A stretch of DNA of 64,000 bases from Saxidomus purpurata (GCA_022818135.1 JAFMSR010000018.1:37100375-37164374), one strand, 5' to 3'; numbered from the stretch's first letter, positions 23,396 to 34,195 are shown. Numbers and translations are program-made. Notes: a model not told the origin generated them from the sequence alone.

Positions 23396-23715
23396 GGCCA
23401 CAAGTTAGTAAGTTGTGGCCACAAGTTGGCCACAACAAGTTAGTAAGTTGTGGCCTCAACTTAATAAGTTGTGGCCTCAACTTATTAACTTGTGGCCACA
23501 ACTTATTAAGTTGAGGCCACAAGTAATTAAGTTGAGGCCACAACTTATTAAGTTGAGGCCACAACTTACTAACTTGTGGCCACAACTTATTAACTTGTGG
23601 CCACAACTTATTAAGTTGAGGCCACAACTTACAACTTGTGGCCACCTTACTAACTTGTGGCCACAACTTATTAAATTGAGGCCACAACTTAATAACTTGT
23701 GGCCACAACTTATTA
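23396..23715. repeat. 21 bp palindromic array, left arm
   Basis: About 15 units of AACTTGTGGCCACAACTTATT and the variant with TTGAGGCCACAA. Each unit centres on GGCC, and TTGTGGCCACAA is a perfect 12 bp palindrome. The 21 bp period is a multiple of three without stops, so all units read through as K/N-L-W-P-Q-L-I in several frames on both strands. Confidence 0.92.
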
Positions 23716-24005
23716 TTGATAGCAGGGGACACGGGGCTAACTCATTCAGGCCGGGATGTTACTTCTACAAACGGTGTTTTCAGTGCTTAGGGCACGGGGC
23801 TGAGGGCTGAGTTCATGTTAATCAGGGTGTTATCAAAGATTGGTAGCACTATAAGTAGAACTGTATTGAGTGCAGGGGACAAGGGACAGAGTATGTGAAG
23901 CGGGGATGATACTTATATCAACAATATCACCAGGGTTGCATTGATACTAGAGGGCACGGGACTGAGAAAATAGAACTGATGACATATGAGAAGGTACGGT
24001 ACGGT

Positions 24006-24078
24006 TGTGACCCCAGTGGGGTTCTAACCCGAAACCTCCGGTATAAGCGGCAGACATCTTTACCCATCAACACCACTG
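24006..24078 (-). repeat. tRNA-like block in left foldback arm
   Basis: Minus strand: TTGATGGGTAAAGATGTC resembles a D-arm/A-box region, and GGGTTAGAACCCC resembles a T-arm/B-box, ending GGGGTCACAACC. Mirrored at 24432-24508 in the other arm. Probably a tRNA-derived module; not a functional tRNA. Confidence 0.4.
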
Positions 24079-24189
24079 CGTTTGTTCGTTGTCCTGTGGT
24101 GATGTATGCACAGGTTAATTCAAGCGGTACTTTGAGGAAACCATATGCCACGAGGCGTGTTGAGACTTGGTGGCATAGGGATAACATGG

Positions 24190-24369
24190 CGGGGCTGCGG
24201 GGTAACTAAGTGCTGCGGGGCTTACTTCACGGGGATGCGGTGTAACTAGGTGCTACGGGGCTGACTTCACGGGGATGCGGGGTAACTAGGTGCTACGGGG
24301 CTAACTTCACAGGGATGCGGGGTAACTAGGTGCCACGGGGCTAACTTCACGGGGATGCGGGGTAACTAG
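24190..24369 (+). repeat. 40 bp tandem repeat in foldback loop
   Basis: About 4.5 units of GGTAACTAGGTGCTACGGGG plus CTAACTTCACGGGGATGCGG at exactly 40 bp spacing. It is much more GC-rich than the window average. Confidence 0.9.
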
Positions 24370-24431
24370 ATGGTTTCCTCAAAGTCCTTGAATTAACCTA
24401 TGCATACATCACCACAGGACAACGAACAAAC

Positions 24432-24508
24432 GCAGTGGTGTTGATGGGTAAAGATGTCTGCGGCTTATACCGGAGGTTTCGGGTTAGAACCCCACTGGGG
24501 TCACAACC
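24432..24508 (+). repeat. tRNA-like block in right foldback arm
   Basis: Inverted partner of 24006-24078, with the same A-box-like and B-box-like strings on the plus strand. Confidence 0.4.
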
Positions 24509-24794
24509 GTACCTTCTCATATGTCATCAGTTCTATTTTCTCAGTCCCGTGCCCTCTAGTATCAATGCAACCCTGGTGATATTGTTGATATAAGTATCAT
24601 CCCCGCTTCACATACTCTGTCCCTTGTCCCCTGCACTCAATACAGTTCTACTTATAGTGCTACCAATCTTTGATAACACCCTGATTAACATGAACTCAGC
24701 CCTCAGCCTTGTGCCCTAAGCACTGAAAACACCGTTTGTAGAAGTAACATCCCCGCCTGAATGAGTAAGCCCCGTGTCCCCTGCTATCAATAAT

Positions 24795-25120
24795 AAGTTG
24801 TGGCCACAAGTTATTAAGTTGTGGCCTCAATTTAATAAGTTGTGGCCACAAGTTAGTAAGTTGTGGCCACAAGTTAGTAAGTTGTGGCCTCAACTTAATA
24901 AGTTGTGGCCACAAGTTAATAAGTTGTGGCCACAAGTTAGTAAGTTGTGGCCTCAACTTAATAAGTTGTGGCCTCAACTTAATTACTTGTGGCTTCAACT
25001 TAATAAGTTGTGGCCACAAGTTAATAAGTTGTGGCCACAAGTTAATAAGTTGAGGCCACAACTTATTAAGTTGAGGCCACAACTTACTAACTTGTGGCCA
25101 CAACTTACTAACTTGTGGCC
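24795..25120. repeat. 21 bp palindromic array, right arm
   Basis: About 15-16 units, the inverted counterpart of the array at 23396-23715. Unit variants differ slightly in number and order, so the two arms are not kept strictly identical. Confidence 0.92.
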
Positions 25121-25165
25121 ACAATATAAATAAAGTGTTGCGGATGTCACCTCTGTGCCACCGTA

Positions 25166-25721
25166 ATGTTCCTTAAAATCTTTCTGTTCTATATTCAAAA
25201 TGTCATTTTTGACGTTTATTAATTTTGTAACTTGTTGACTTACCGAGAGACAAATGAAACGTTGGAGGAAAAAAGAAATTTATCTTTAATCACTTGGACA
25301 ATGTCAGAATGATGTTCGTATATAGTTGTATTTGACAGAAAGCTAGAAGAGCGTGTGAACGAGTGTAAAGCTTTTATACTCTACTCCAATTATCTGTAAA
25401 CTGTTTCAATTTCCGATTGCGAACTCGGCACTGTCTATATTTATGAACCTCAACATGTAGTCTATCAGATATGCATCATCCGGTTTTTTTTTCTCTCATG
25501 TTGATCACATGTACGGAGATCGTGAGGCAGGCGATAGTTTAAGGAAATTTGGCAATAAGTAGCTCTATCTAAAGAAAATGCACGTTCGGAGAAGAAGAGT
25601 AGGGTGTGTTAATGATACTTTTCTTAGTTAAAATACATTACAGAGTTAAAATGTTTTCTATTAAAGAAAACATTACTGTTACATTAAACAGTCTAAGTGG
25701 CAGTAAAAATATTATTTTCAT
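25166..25721. other. No recognisable feature
   Basis: AT-rich DNA immediately right of the foldback. Nothing recognised. Confidence 0.45.
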
Positions 25722-26132
25722 ATGTTCTTACTAAAAGCAAAACAAACATCTGCTTCTTATACTTATTCACAAGAGAATTTACATATGGATGATCATTTTT
25801 CAAACGAGTGGTTTCAGTTGATAGAAATGTTTCCCCGAAAAAAGTCAGAGATGTTAGACTTTAACCAAACATTACATTTTCAAGCTAACAGTGCTAACAT
25901 TCAATATCTGAATGTGATTTTGGTACAGTATGTAATGTATGTTCTAGGTCGGCATGGCTGCTCGGTATGCAGTGAACGTTACACATGCGCTATTAATTCC
26001 TCGCAAGGGAATTTGCCAGGTAGCCTTAAAGATTTAGACTTTGCATTATATAGTATACACAATTTTGACCACTCTACGAACAGTAAAGTAATTTTAGTAC
26101 TAGTTTTAGCGATAGTTTTAGCAATAGTATAG
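25722..26132 (+). CDS. Unidentified 136-codon open frame, doubtful
   Basis: This is the longest frame in the window not explained by a repeat. It starts at an ATG (MFLLKAKQTSASYTY) and has two closely spaced Cys (GCSVCSERYTC). It ends in a hydrophobic run (VILVLVLAIVLAIV) that comes from a short DNA repeat (TAGTTTTAGC.ATAGTTTTAG). Composition is mixed rather than low-complexity, but I recognise no domain, signal peptide or splice context. It could be an exon, a decayed gene or chance. A second frame of 87 codons follows at 26255. Confidence 0.2.
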   Translation: MFLLKAKQTSASYTYSQENLHMDDHFSNEWFQLIEMFPRKKSEMLDFNQTLHFQANSANIQYLNVILVQYVMYVLGRHGCSVCSERYTCAINSSQGNLPGSLKDLDFALYSIHNFDHSTNSKVILVLVLAIVLAIV

Positions 26133-26254
26133 TAGTCTTTTGGTAGTATTATAGAGAAAGTATTTAGTTATTAGAGTAGTGTACACATTTAGGTTTAGAA
26201 CAGGTTTAATTCGTGGTATTTAAGCATTCAGATACGGTGTCCAAATAGATTTTT

Positions 26255-26518
26255 ATGATTCGTTTGCCTAGACAGGTTGTTGGGATATCTGAATACAGAA
26301 GTGTAACCGCACCACATGCATCACAATTTGATTTTAAAGATTGTCAACATTATAACAATCATCTTTTCGATATCTTGGTTTCAATATTTGACAATGCGAC
26401 ATTTCTAGACGGAATAAAATGTCCAGTGTTATCTGAAAACGCAAAATTGACTGATGTATCCAGAAAATTCAACAACATTTCAACACTGGAAAAGACTTCG
26501 TCATCTTACGAAATTTGA
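26255..26518 (+). CDS. Unidentified 87-codon open frame, doubtful
   Basis: Starts MIRLPRQVVGISEYRSVTAP. The residue composition is ordinary (few homopolymers; D/N/S/F rich), but no family is recognised. It lies about 120 bp after the 25722 frame in the same orientation and in another phase. The two could be pieces of one decayed gene. Chance cannot be excluded. Confidence 0.15.
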   Translation: MIRLPRQVVGISEYRSVTAPHASQFDFKDCQHYNNHLFDILVSIFDNATFLDGIKCPVLSENAKLTDVSRKFNNISTLEKTSSSYEI

Positions 26519-26559
26519 AGAATAAGGAGCAAGCAAACACGATGTCATAAGATTTTATT

Positions 26560-26740
26560 TTGCGCCAATGATTTCTACAACTCTCCAATAGCGATTTTAT
26601 TCTGAAGTTTGTGCATACTTAACTTGTCAATACTCTCTAGTCAGACGCCTATGGTAATTATTTCCAAGTCCAGACCCTTAGAGATTATTATAAGATCTGT
26701 AGTTATTATCACGACTAGAATTCCTAAATCTCTTCTGTGA
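26560..26740 (+). repeat. Dispersed low-copy repeat P
   Basis: TTTGTGCATACTTAACTTGT, CAATACTCTCTAGTCAGACG and CCTATGGTAATTATTTCC match the other three P copies. Confidence 0.45.
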
Positions 26741-26811
26741 TGTAGTCTCCGCCAACACATAATTTATATCGCGGTATTAATTCAGATATGATCTTACTGT
26801 TCATTTCTTAT

Positions 26812-26864
26812 CAAAGAAAAGAACTTTATTTTTTTTACCAAAATCTGAGAGCGAGCAGCTTTAA
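26812..26864 (+). mobile_element. Family A right terminus, solo
   Basis: AAGAACTTTATTTTTTTTACC then CTGAGAGCGAGCAGCTTTAA. Only the last ~50 bp of A remain. Confidence 0.75.
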
Positions 26865-27179
26865 TCACAAAACCGTCCTTTTGAAGAAACATGGCAAAGT
26901 ATATTGAACAAGAAGTTTAGATAAGACATCTACAAAGTTTGATTAGTTTTCACTTGTATCGCTCTGTGGAGCTTAGATGCGTAGTAATCGAATCACGAAG
27001 GCCGAGTTATCTAAACGACAAAACATGAAACTATCCTTCATAGATCTCAAAATTTGAAAAAACATTAAGTCTACCCCAATAATTGCATTAAAACAGGATA
27101 AGACCATCTGCGACATGCAAGTACATGTTTAAAACCAACAGAGCCCTAACAGCAAAATAATCTGACTGACTGTTAAACC

Positions 27180-27569
27180 TGTGACAACATTGAATGTGGC
27201 GAAATAAATGATACAGCTAGGAAGAAACAGTACAAGACAGTTACAAATGTGAACTGCAAGGACAATCACCTTGTGTATTGTCTGACATGCAGAAGATGTG
27301 ATGTGACGATTTAGGTTGGAAAAACAGTGAGATCAATCAGAAAAAGATTAGACGAACACCTACGAGATGTCAAGCAACAAGCACACAAACCTATGAACAG
27401 ACATTTCATCGGCCATGGCGAAATGAATATGGGCATAGTAGTCTTACAGAAGATGTATCAAGAGGGCAAGGCATACCGACTGCTGGTTGAGGACAGTTGG
27501 ATCCAAAGGCTAGGCACAAAGGTACCTTATGGCTACAACATACAGTCAAAAAATTTTAATCAATTTTAA
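27180..27569 (+). pseudogene. GIY-YIG endonuclease fragment, Penelope-like retroelement
   Basis: One reading frame from 27180 to the stop at 27569 (about 130 codons) matches the layout of the GIY-YIG nuclease domain at the C-terminus of Penelope-like elements. There is a Cys-containing lead-in (CDNIECGE), the GIY strand as LVYCLTC, the YIG strand as VGKT preceded by a stop codon, helix residues RKRLDEHLRDV, then NRHF and the family-typical close SWIQRLGTKVPYGYN. A TAG at 27312-27314 stands where the Tyr of YIG is expected, and an in-frame TAA lies just upstream at the left edge. No reverse transcriptase is visible upstream. In life this domain nicks target DNA for element insertion; here it is dead. 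The family assignment is by motif only. Confidence 0.72.
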
Positions 27570-27698
27570 GGGGAAAAATCACAGTAACTCTTTCATATAA
27601 CAGTAACTACAAGTTATATACTGATGATGACGGTGATGGTGATGGCAACGAGAATGATAAAATATTAACAATAGGCCAGAAATTTTACAAACATCATG

Positions 27699-27880
27699 TT
27701 TAAAGGGGCACTCCGTACATCTGTGTACGATGATCGTAAAATGATGAATAAATACAATTTCAAAGAAGGACCCATTGCGAAAAATGCATCATATTACCAC
27801 AGTTAATTAATCAATACAGCGGCTTTTGTAGTAAATCGCACCCACCCATTAATTTTACAACAACTCAACCATTTATTTTT
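27699..27880 (-). mobile_element. Family C element, partial
   Basis: TTTAAAGGGGCACTCCGTACATC followed by the C body in inverse orientation, to CCATTAATTTTACAACAAC. Confidence 0.72.
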
Positions 27881-27984
27881 TCGTTTTAAATTGTTTTTAG
27901 CCAAAACATTTTGAGGGGGTCAAGGTCATTGTTAATTTTTTTTTTATTATACAATTTGTACAGATACTTAAAAACTTTTCCCTT

Positions 27985-28040
27985 TATAGTACAACTTTTG
28001 CCTCGAGGGGGGCATACGTGTTTAACAAAGAGCTCTTGTT
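27985..28040 (-). repeat. Possible left end of a satellite-bearing element
   Basis: The minus strand reads AACAAGAGCTCTTTGTTAAA and TATGCCCCCCTCGAGG, like the AACAAGAG plus ATGCCCCC start of E elements, but no monomer follows. Confidence 0.35.
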
Positions 28041-28076
28041 TTTTGTTATATTAAAGGTCCATTACTAAGACTAAAA

Positions 28077-28449
28077 CTACACATACCCTATAACTGATGT
28101 CAAACTTAATAACCTCGAAAAGAAAAATAATAGAATCTAATGAAGCATCATACTTGAAGCATCATACTCAACTTGAAAGTTTCAGCTATGCATCCCAAGT
28201 CATTGTCGAGGAAATCAGCGGTTTAAAATATACTGCAGTGACATAAACCATTCAATAATCTATGTAGTGTTGTAGTTGTACAATTAATTAGTGGATGCGA
28301 TTTATTACAGAAAGCCACTATATTGATTAATTGTGGTAAAATGAGGCATTTTTCGCCATAGATTCTTCTTTGATATTGTATTCATTTATCATTTTACGTT
28401 CATTGAACACATATTTATAATCTGCTAGATGTAGGAAGTGTCCCTTTAA
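28077..28449 (+). mobile_element. Family C element, near full length
   Basis: CATACCCTATAACTGATGTC to GTAGGAAGTGTCCCTTTAA. The body is collinear with C. Its right TTAA (28446-28449) is also the start of an A fragment. Confidence 0.8.
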
Positions 28450-28488
28450 AGCTTCTTGCTCTCAGTTACCGTTGAATTTTTTTTTAGA
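28446..28488 (-). mobile_element. Family A terminus fragment
   Basis: TTAAAGCTTCTTGCTCTCAG then TTACCGTTGAA, cut after ~40 bp and followed by part of a C element. Confidence 0.7.
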
Positions 28489-28838
28489 ATGAGGCATTTT
28501 TCGCGATAGGTTCTTCTTTGAAATTGTATTTGTTTATCATTTTACGTTTATTGAACACAATCTATGTTTCGAGAATATAATCTGCAAGATGTGGGGAGTG
28601 CTTCTTTAAAATTAAGTGTGTATTTAACCTAGAATGGCCCATTAAAGCCCTGGGAGAAAACTTCCTATCTTTACTTTCATTACAGAAAGCTTCTATATTG
28701 ATTAAATGTGGTAAAATGAGGCATTTTTTGCCATAGATTCTTCTATGAAATTGTATTGATGTATCATTTTTAGTTCATTGAACTCACAATCTATGTTTCG
28801 AGAATGTATTCTGCTAGATGTAGGGAGTGCCCCTTTAA
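28488..28838 (+). mobile_element. Two family C right-end fragments in tandem
   Basis: 28488-28609 and 28678-28838 each contain AAAATGAGGCATTTTT-like to GGGAGTGC..CTTTAAA. With 28077-28449 they give three C right ends in under 800 bp. About 70 bp of other DNA separates the last two. Confidence 0.75.
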
Positions 28839-28845
28839 ATATAAT

Positions 28846-28969
28846 TTTAAAGGCGTTAGTAACGCTTTACAATCTTGAAGCGTAGTAACCTTTTTTAAAA
28901 TTCTAAAATATGTTATTTTCAAAGAGTTTGGTAAATTTTCAAATAAAAACTGAGGGCGAGCAGCTTTAA
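28846..28969 (+). mobile_element. Family A fragment
   Basis: TTTTAAAGGCGTTAGTAACGC, a decayed form of the central palindrome, to CTGAGGGCGAGCAGCTTTAA. Confidence 0.6.
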
Positions 28970-29751
28970 AAACCTTTATTGTTACTTTCTGTTTAATTCT
29001 ATCTTACGTAATAAGTACCTCCAGAGAATTCATTTTCAAGAACGCATTTGCATAAAAATGTTCTGTTACAAGTATATTATTATGTAAATAGATATTTTTG
29101 TGCTATTGCAATTTAGTGCCAAGAAAGTAGCATTATAGAGAAATTACTTCTAATTCCTTCACGTGACACAAAAATTGTTCTAGTCAATTGATATTGATAT
29201 TCAACAGCATTATAGAACATTTAGAGAAGTTCAAACAAGCGACCAAACAGGATATATGAAAGTCTTACTGGTTATATGCAGAGGCCAGAAAAGAAGTTGA
29301 AATAAATTCAATCCACCGGTATTGACAACAAATTCATTTTCAATTGTATTTATTGAAATTCTAAGCTTCATGTATGAATGATTTGAGGTAAGATTCGTTT
29401 ATGATAGATCTAGCGCTATTGTAAAGTTTACCTTCACAGATTACAATTTGAGAGGAAATACTGAAGTGAAAAATGGAATTCCAAAAATTACGGAAATTAA
29501 TAATAAATGCATGTATCTAGATATCCATGCAAATATTTTCTAGCTGCTTTTATTCAAATGTTAGCTCACATTGAAAACTTATAAGAACTTGTAAACAGGT
29601 CTGAATTAAGATAACCTGGATGCGCTGGTGTAAAGTATAATGACATTTTATCTTATAAACCACTAAACACTTGTTTGATTTTGTTATCAGTTTGAAATTT
29701 ATCATGGATGAATATCTGAATATCAATTGGTACATTTTCTAGTACAGTCAA
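28970..29751. other. No recognisable feature
   Basis: AT-rich DNA. Minus-strand frames here extend from the neighbouring retroelement copy or are chance. Confidence 0.45.
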
Positions 29752-30410
29752 TGGAAACAAAAATAATATCAAACAGGGAATGCCACATACCAAAACGCGC
29801 CTCCCAAAACGAGCCCCATAGCACCCAGAAGCGCCCACACAAAACACACACACACACAACACACACACCAAACAAAAAACACACACCACACCACACACAC
29901 ACACCATACACACTAGGACAAGACGAACAATTAAAGGAAGAAAAACGAACAATTAAGGAACTGACCGCCTTGAAACGGCAATGGCAAAATCACACTGGGG
30001 AGCTTAAACCGGTTTATGGTGACCAACTAATCTTACCCCCACCATGCAAAGCACAGACAGTGTAACTAAAAGTCAATCCCTGCTAGGTGAATCTATAACA
30101 CACTTAATGGAAACAAAAGGCATGGTATGTAAAACACAAATTGCTCGTGTATATCTATATAAAAAGCAAACCTTGAGAACCAAAAAACGTAGTACAATGC
30201 CTTTGGAAGGCACGCACCAAGAGAAACAACCTCAAAAGGGCCCGACGAAACAGGCCAGAGGACAGAAATCCAAACAGTTTCGTCCCAGTGGGATTTAAAA
30301 ACTGCCCATCACAGAGTCCTCCCCCTCTTCCGTCAGACACAATCAAAAGGAGCAAGCGTCCAACTGTAAACGGGTTGAACACCAAACATGCGGTGTGTCT
30401 CAAAACAGTT
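29752..30410 (-). mobile_element. Longest copy of the non-LTR-like retroelement
   Basis: Sense strand is minus. The constant end is at 29752 (AAACAAAAATAATATCAAAC). Beyond the (CA)n part it extends through AGCTTAAACCGGTTTATGGT, CCCTGCTAGGTGAATCT, AAACCTTGAGAACCAAAAAA and GGGCCCGACGAAACAGGCC, then about 130 bp further than the copy at 61180. The far end is not defined. The minus-strand frame 30155-30403 (82 codons) covers this extra part and may be the tail of the element's ORF, but has no reverse transcriptase motif I can name. Confidence 0.72.
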
Positions 30411-30640
30411 TACAAGACACTTTACCAAATTTACATAATACATTATTCAATAGGTAATTAGACTGTGTTTTGTACTTGAGGAGAAAAAAACTGATTGAAA
30501 GAATATCAATCAGAATTTAAAACGTTTTGCTAATTACATAAAATGGCAAAAGCTGTCAATCTGGCAAACATAAATTAATCCTAATTTACATCTGTATGAT
30601 AGAACACTTGTATATTCTCTATCAAAGACATATTTCTATG

Positions 30641-30940
30641 TTAAAGAGGCACTCCCTATATCAATCCTATTAAACTCTCGAAACATAAATTATTTGTTCA
30701 ATGAACGTAAAATGATAAATAAATACAATTTCAAAGACGGACCTACGGCGTAAAATGCCTTATTTTAACACAACTTATCAATATAAAGGCTTTCTGTAAT
30801 AAATCGCATCCTCCCATGTACAACAACTTTACATAGATAATTGAATGGTTAACGGTACTGTAGTTTATGTTTAACCGCTGAAATGACTGGGAATGCAGAG
30901 CTAAAACTTTTAGGTTAAGTTGTAATACTTAAAAAAATTT
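30641..30940 (-). mobile_element. Family C element, nearly complete
   Basis: TTAAAGAGGCACTCCCTATA at the left; the body is collinear in inverse orientation through TGACTGGGAATGCAGAGCT and TTGTAATACTT, then a T-rich tract replaces the other end. Confidence 0.72.
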
Positions 30941-30972
30941 TTTTTTTTTTTTTTTTAATTTTTTTTTTTTAC
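30935..30972. repeat. Poly(T) tract
   Basis: T-rich run with a single AA break, between C and unique DNA. Confidence 0.85.
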
Positions 30973-32257
30973 AATAGTTGTAGGGGGCATGTATGTCCTT
31001 TAAATATAAGACCTCATGGGCGGGCCAATAAACCCTTGGCGCTTGTTTTGCAATTTGTGCGCACGTGTGTTTTGTTTTTTTACAAACTTGATAAACATTT
31101 ACTAGACCACCTCTAAGCCTTGCGTTTTATGATGAGAGTTTTATATTGTTACAATTGTACTATCCCGAAAGCTCAAACCCAACACCAAGTATTGCTCCCT
31201 TAAAGGTCCATTACTTACACCAAATTGAATTTTCTTTTAAATCTGGAATCGTAACGGGCGTCTTCTCAAAAGGAAAAATATGACATACTGCATTGAATGC
31301 GACCTTACTGAGTTGAACATTTTAATAAAAGAATTAATAAATTAAATTTTGCCTTTTCAAAAACGAAAGTAGGTTTTCCCATTTTCAAATATCTTTGTGA
31401 TTTTCCAGAAAGATCCCAGAGAGATGCTGTAAATAGGTTGTGAATAAATAAGCATACCTATTTTGAATTATAATTGAAGAACTTTACTTCCACTGATGTG
31501 CAATGCATATGTCTGACTGTTTACAACATGCAATAAAGCAAAAGTAGGACAAAAAGAATACCCAGGTCAATTTAAGGAAATACCCAAACATTGACTCGTT
31601 TTTCTGCAGCAGTATTTCAAACAGGGAAATACTCCACGGCTATTGTAAAGTTTTAGAATCCAGTTGCAAACTGTATGTCCCTGTTACAATTCCAGATTTA
31701 AAAGAGAATTGGTGTTAGTTATGGATCTTTCAGTAGTTCAGTCAGTTCAGTTTAGATGGCTATAGTTTAAAATTTTAACTCGTGTATCTATTAATAAATA
31801 ATCGAAATTGTAGAAAAAAAAATAAGACATGTGTTCTCAAAATGAACATTAATGGCCTTGACTAATGTTACTGATATACTATACCGCAGTAGCAGAATAA
31901 ATTACTTATCGACTTCCCAAACACACGGATTAAGTAGCCCTGATTTTGCAGATAGTCATAAATCGCAATTTCTGTACTGTCATCAAATAAATTCTGATCA
32001 GCTTTCATACTAAAGCTACATACTTATCCAGACATATCTGTATAATATAGATCAGATTTGTCATATTAGGATTGATGCTATTGCTATTGCATAGCCGAGT
32101 CGTGTCTGCTTTGGTCATTCGCTGTTGCACTCAATGAAAGTGTAGCCGTATATATTGATCTAACGGGGTATGTATGATACCTTAAAGTTGAAAACTCTCC
32201 TTCACAAATTTCTGGTGAACAAAATAAAACTTCTCCAAAACGATATATTAAAACAAA
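30973..32257. other. No recognisable feature
   Basis: AT-rich DNA. No gene or defined repeat seen. Confidence 0.45.
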
Positions 32258-32390
32258 CTACAGCAGCAACAGTATAAGAAGTAGCAGCAGCGGCGGCGAC
32301 ATCATCAGCAGTAGTACCCGTAGTAGCGGAAACGACACGAGATTAAGTAGTAGGAGTGATAGCAGCAGCAGCAACAACAGTCGGTGATTA
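32258..32390 (+). repeat. Degenerate AGC/AGT trinucleotide tract
   Basis: Runs of AGCAGC, AGTAGC and GGCGGC interrupted by other triplets. An old, impure trinucleotide microsatellite; the overlapping short frame is a by-product. Confidence 0.75.
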
Positions 32391-34195
32391 CGAAAACGTA
32401 AGTTATATTTTAAACAAAGTGGGATTTATGCAGGACCAATGTACGTGTCTGTTTGTCACAAAGTTGACAGACAGGCCTCGATTACAATATAACGAAAGTG
32501 ACAGCAATTTTATCATTGTTTTTCTTAAGTTTGGATTATTGTGTTAATTGCTAGACTTTTCCTATAAAAGTATGAGAATGGTTTCTAGTATTGAGTTTCG
32601 TTTAATTTAATGTATTTCTCATTAAATTCGGTTCAATATTAAGAAAGTTGTATGTTCGTATTTCTGGTTGTTGTATAACAATTTTACTGAGACCACTATA
32701 ACGGACCTCAATTTATAAAACTTATTTTGATCGACATAATTTTTATACGTGCATTGCATATCTGCACGGAGGTTATGATATCCCCGTGAATTTATAGATA
32801 GGCCGGAATATTTAGTATTTAAAAAAAGACAGTCTAATAGGAAATTGCGCACACACAGTTTATGATTTTGATATTCGAGATGTTAGAAAGTTCATACTTT
32901 AGCTTGATCAAACTTTCTCCCCCGGAAGATTCAATGCCCGGAGTGGTAAAGATATGTATTGCCTCCAGACGATGACTTTCCTGGAGAAGACCGACCTGTT
33001 GCGTCAATAAACTACTAAATTCGCCCGGATGCATTGATTCCCGAGCACAGATTTGTCTACGTGGTGCTCAATTCACACAGGAAACACCTTTGGTGCAGTT
33101 GAAATTAAGGTCTCCTTAAATCCAACCCCGGATTACCAGAGCCTATACGGTGATGTTGTTCTGAATTGAATGTCTTTTGTTATTGTAAAACGTGTTTCAA
33201 CGATAAGTTAAGTGTAAACGTGTCTAAATCATGACTATCATTAAGACGTTGTTATAGCCCGCTCTTATCATCATATTTTGCATTCATCTTTGTATATATT
33301 CATCACTGTAATTAAAGTTGAATTTTTTTTCATAGTGTTGAGTGTTTGATCGCCCTGACCATCCATCGTTACATTTTGTTCACTGTCGCATAATGCGCAC
33401 TTTAGCTACACATTTATGTGCATATTTTCAGTTAATTTAGTATAAAATTGCATACTTGAACTGCATGTTTCCTTCCTCTGGAACATGATAATCCATATAT
33501 TTATGTTAATCGCCCCAGCAAAATTCCATAACTGTCACTAAAATTTACGTCGTGCTGCATGAAAATGACATCACTCAGTTCATATTTTATGCAAAAGCTG
33601 GTAATTCCGCATGCATAAAATGAAGAATTTGGCATACTGCACTTTACACAATTTTAATTGATAAATTGAAATTTTGCAGGGAACTATACTGTAAGCCAGA
33701 GATCTTAAAGGAAGAACAATGATACTCGCATCACCAACCTATCTTTACTGATCAAAAGTAGTTAATACAACTCTTACCTTATATCAAGCGATGCCTAGAC
33801 AATGCGTACCTGGAATTCAAGGATATTCTACTCTTAAAAATTGTGTATTGTATTTTGTGGCGTAAATTTGTTATTATGCATGTAATTACATTTGTTTTTG
33901 GCACTTGTCGAAAGCGTTGATTTTCTTAATATAAAATTAAAAGGTACTTCGTGTACATTGCCTACTACTTCATTCTTCTTACACGGATCCAGGGCACTTT
34001 AACGCTGCTCATGACCAGTTTTTAAAGGTGGTCAGACGTCAGAGTCGCGGTGACCTTTGAAAATTCAGTAGTTTCAGGAATATTGATTGCCAAAGTTTGG
34101 GACAAAACTTTATACATATAAATATTGTACGCACTTATGGTAGACCACACTTTTAGTTTCAGGTGCAGTTTCTTTTTCGTATTTAGGACTAATTA
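32391..34195. other. No recognisable feature
   Basis: About 1.8 kb of AT-rich DNA. Frames of 61-76 codons on both strands carry no recognisable motif. Confidence 0.4.

Larger units (their letters stand above)
23351..25165. mobile_element. Large foldback element with ~795 bp inverted arms
   Basis: The left arm (23351-24144) and right arm (24370-25165) are inverted copies. Outer termini read TACGGTGGCACAGAGGTGAC and GTCACCTCTGTGCCACCGTA. The loop is 225 bp. ATGTTC occurs immediately outside both ends (23345-23350 and 25166-25171), as expected for a 6 bp target-site duplication. Each arm carries, from outside in, a 21 bp palindromic array, a stretch of GC-rich ~90 bp repeats (CAGGGGACACGGGGCT) and a tRNA-like block. 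No transposase is present. The superfamily is not determined. Long open frames of 119-142 codons repeating WPQL arise from the 21 bp array and are not genes. Confidence 0.88.

Noticed and set aside
23343..25198. WPQL heptad-repeat protein gene
   Set aside because: Read-through of a 21 bp palindromic repeat on both strands inside foldback arms, with no coding context.
32356..32547. Short ORF after the AGC tract
   Set aside because: Starts in a degenerate trinucleotide repeat; nothing else supports it.
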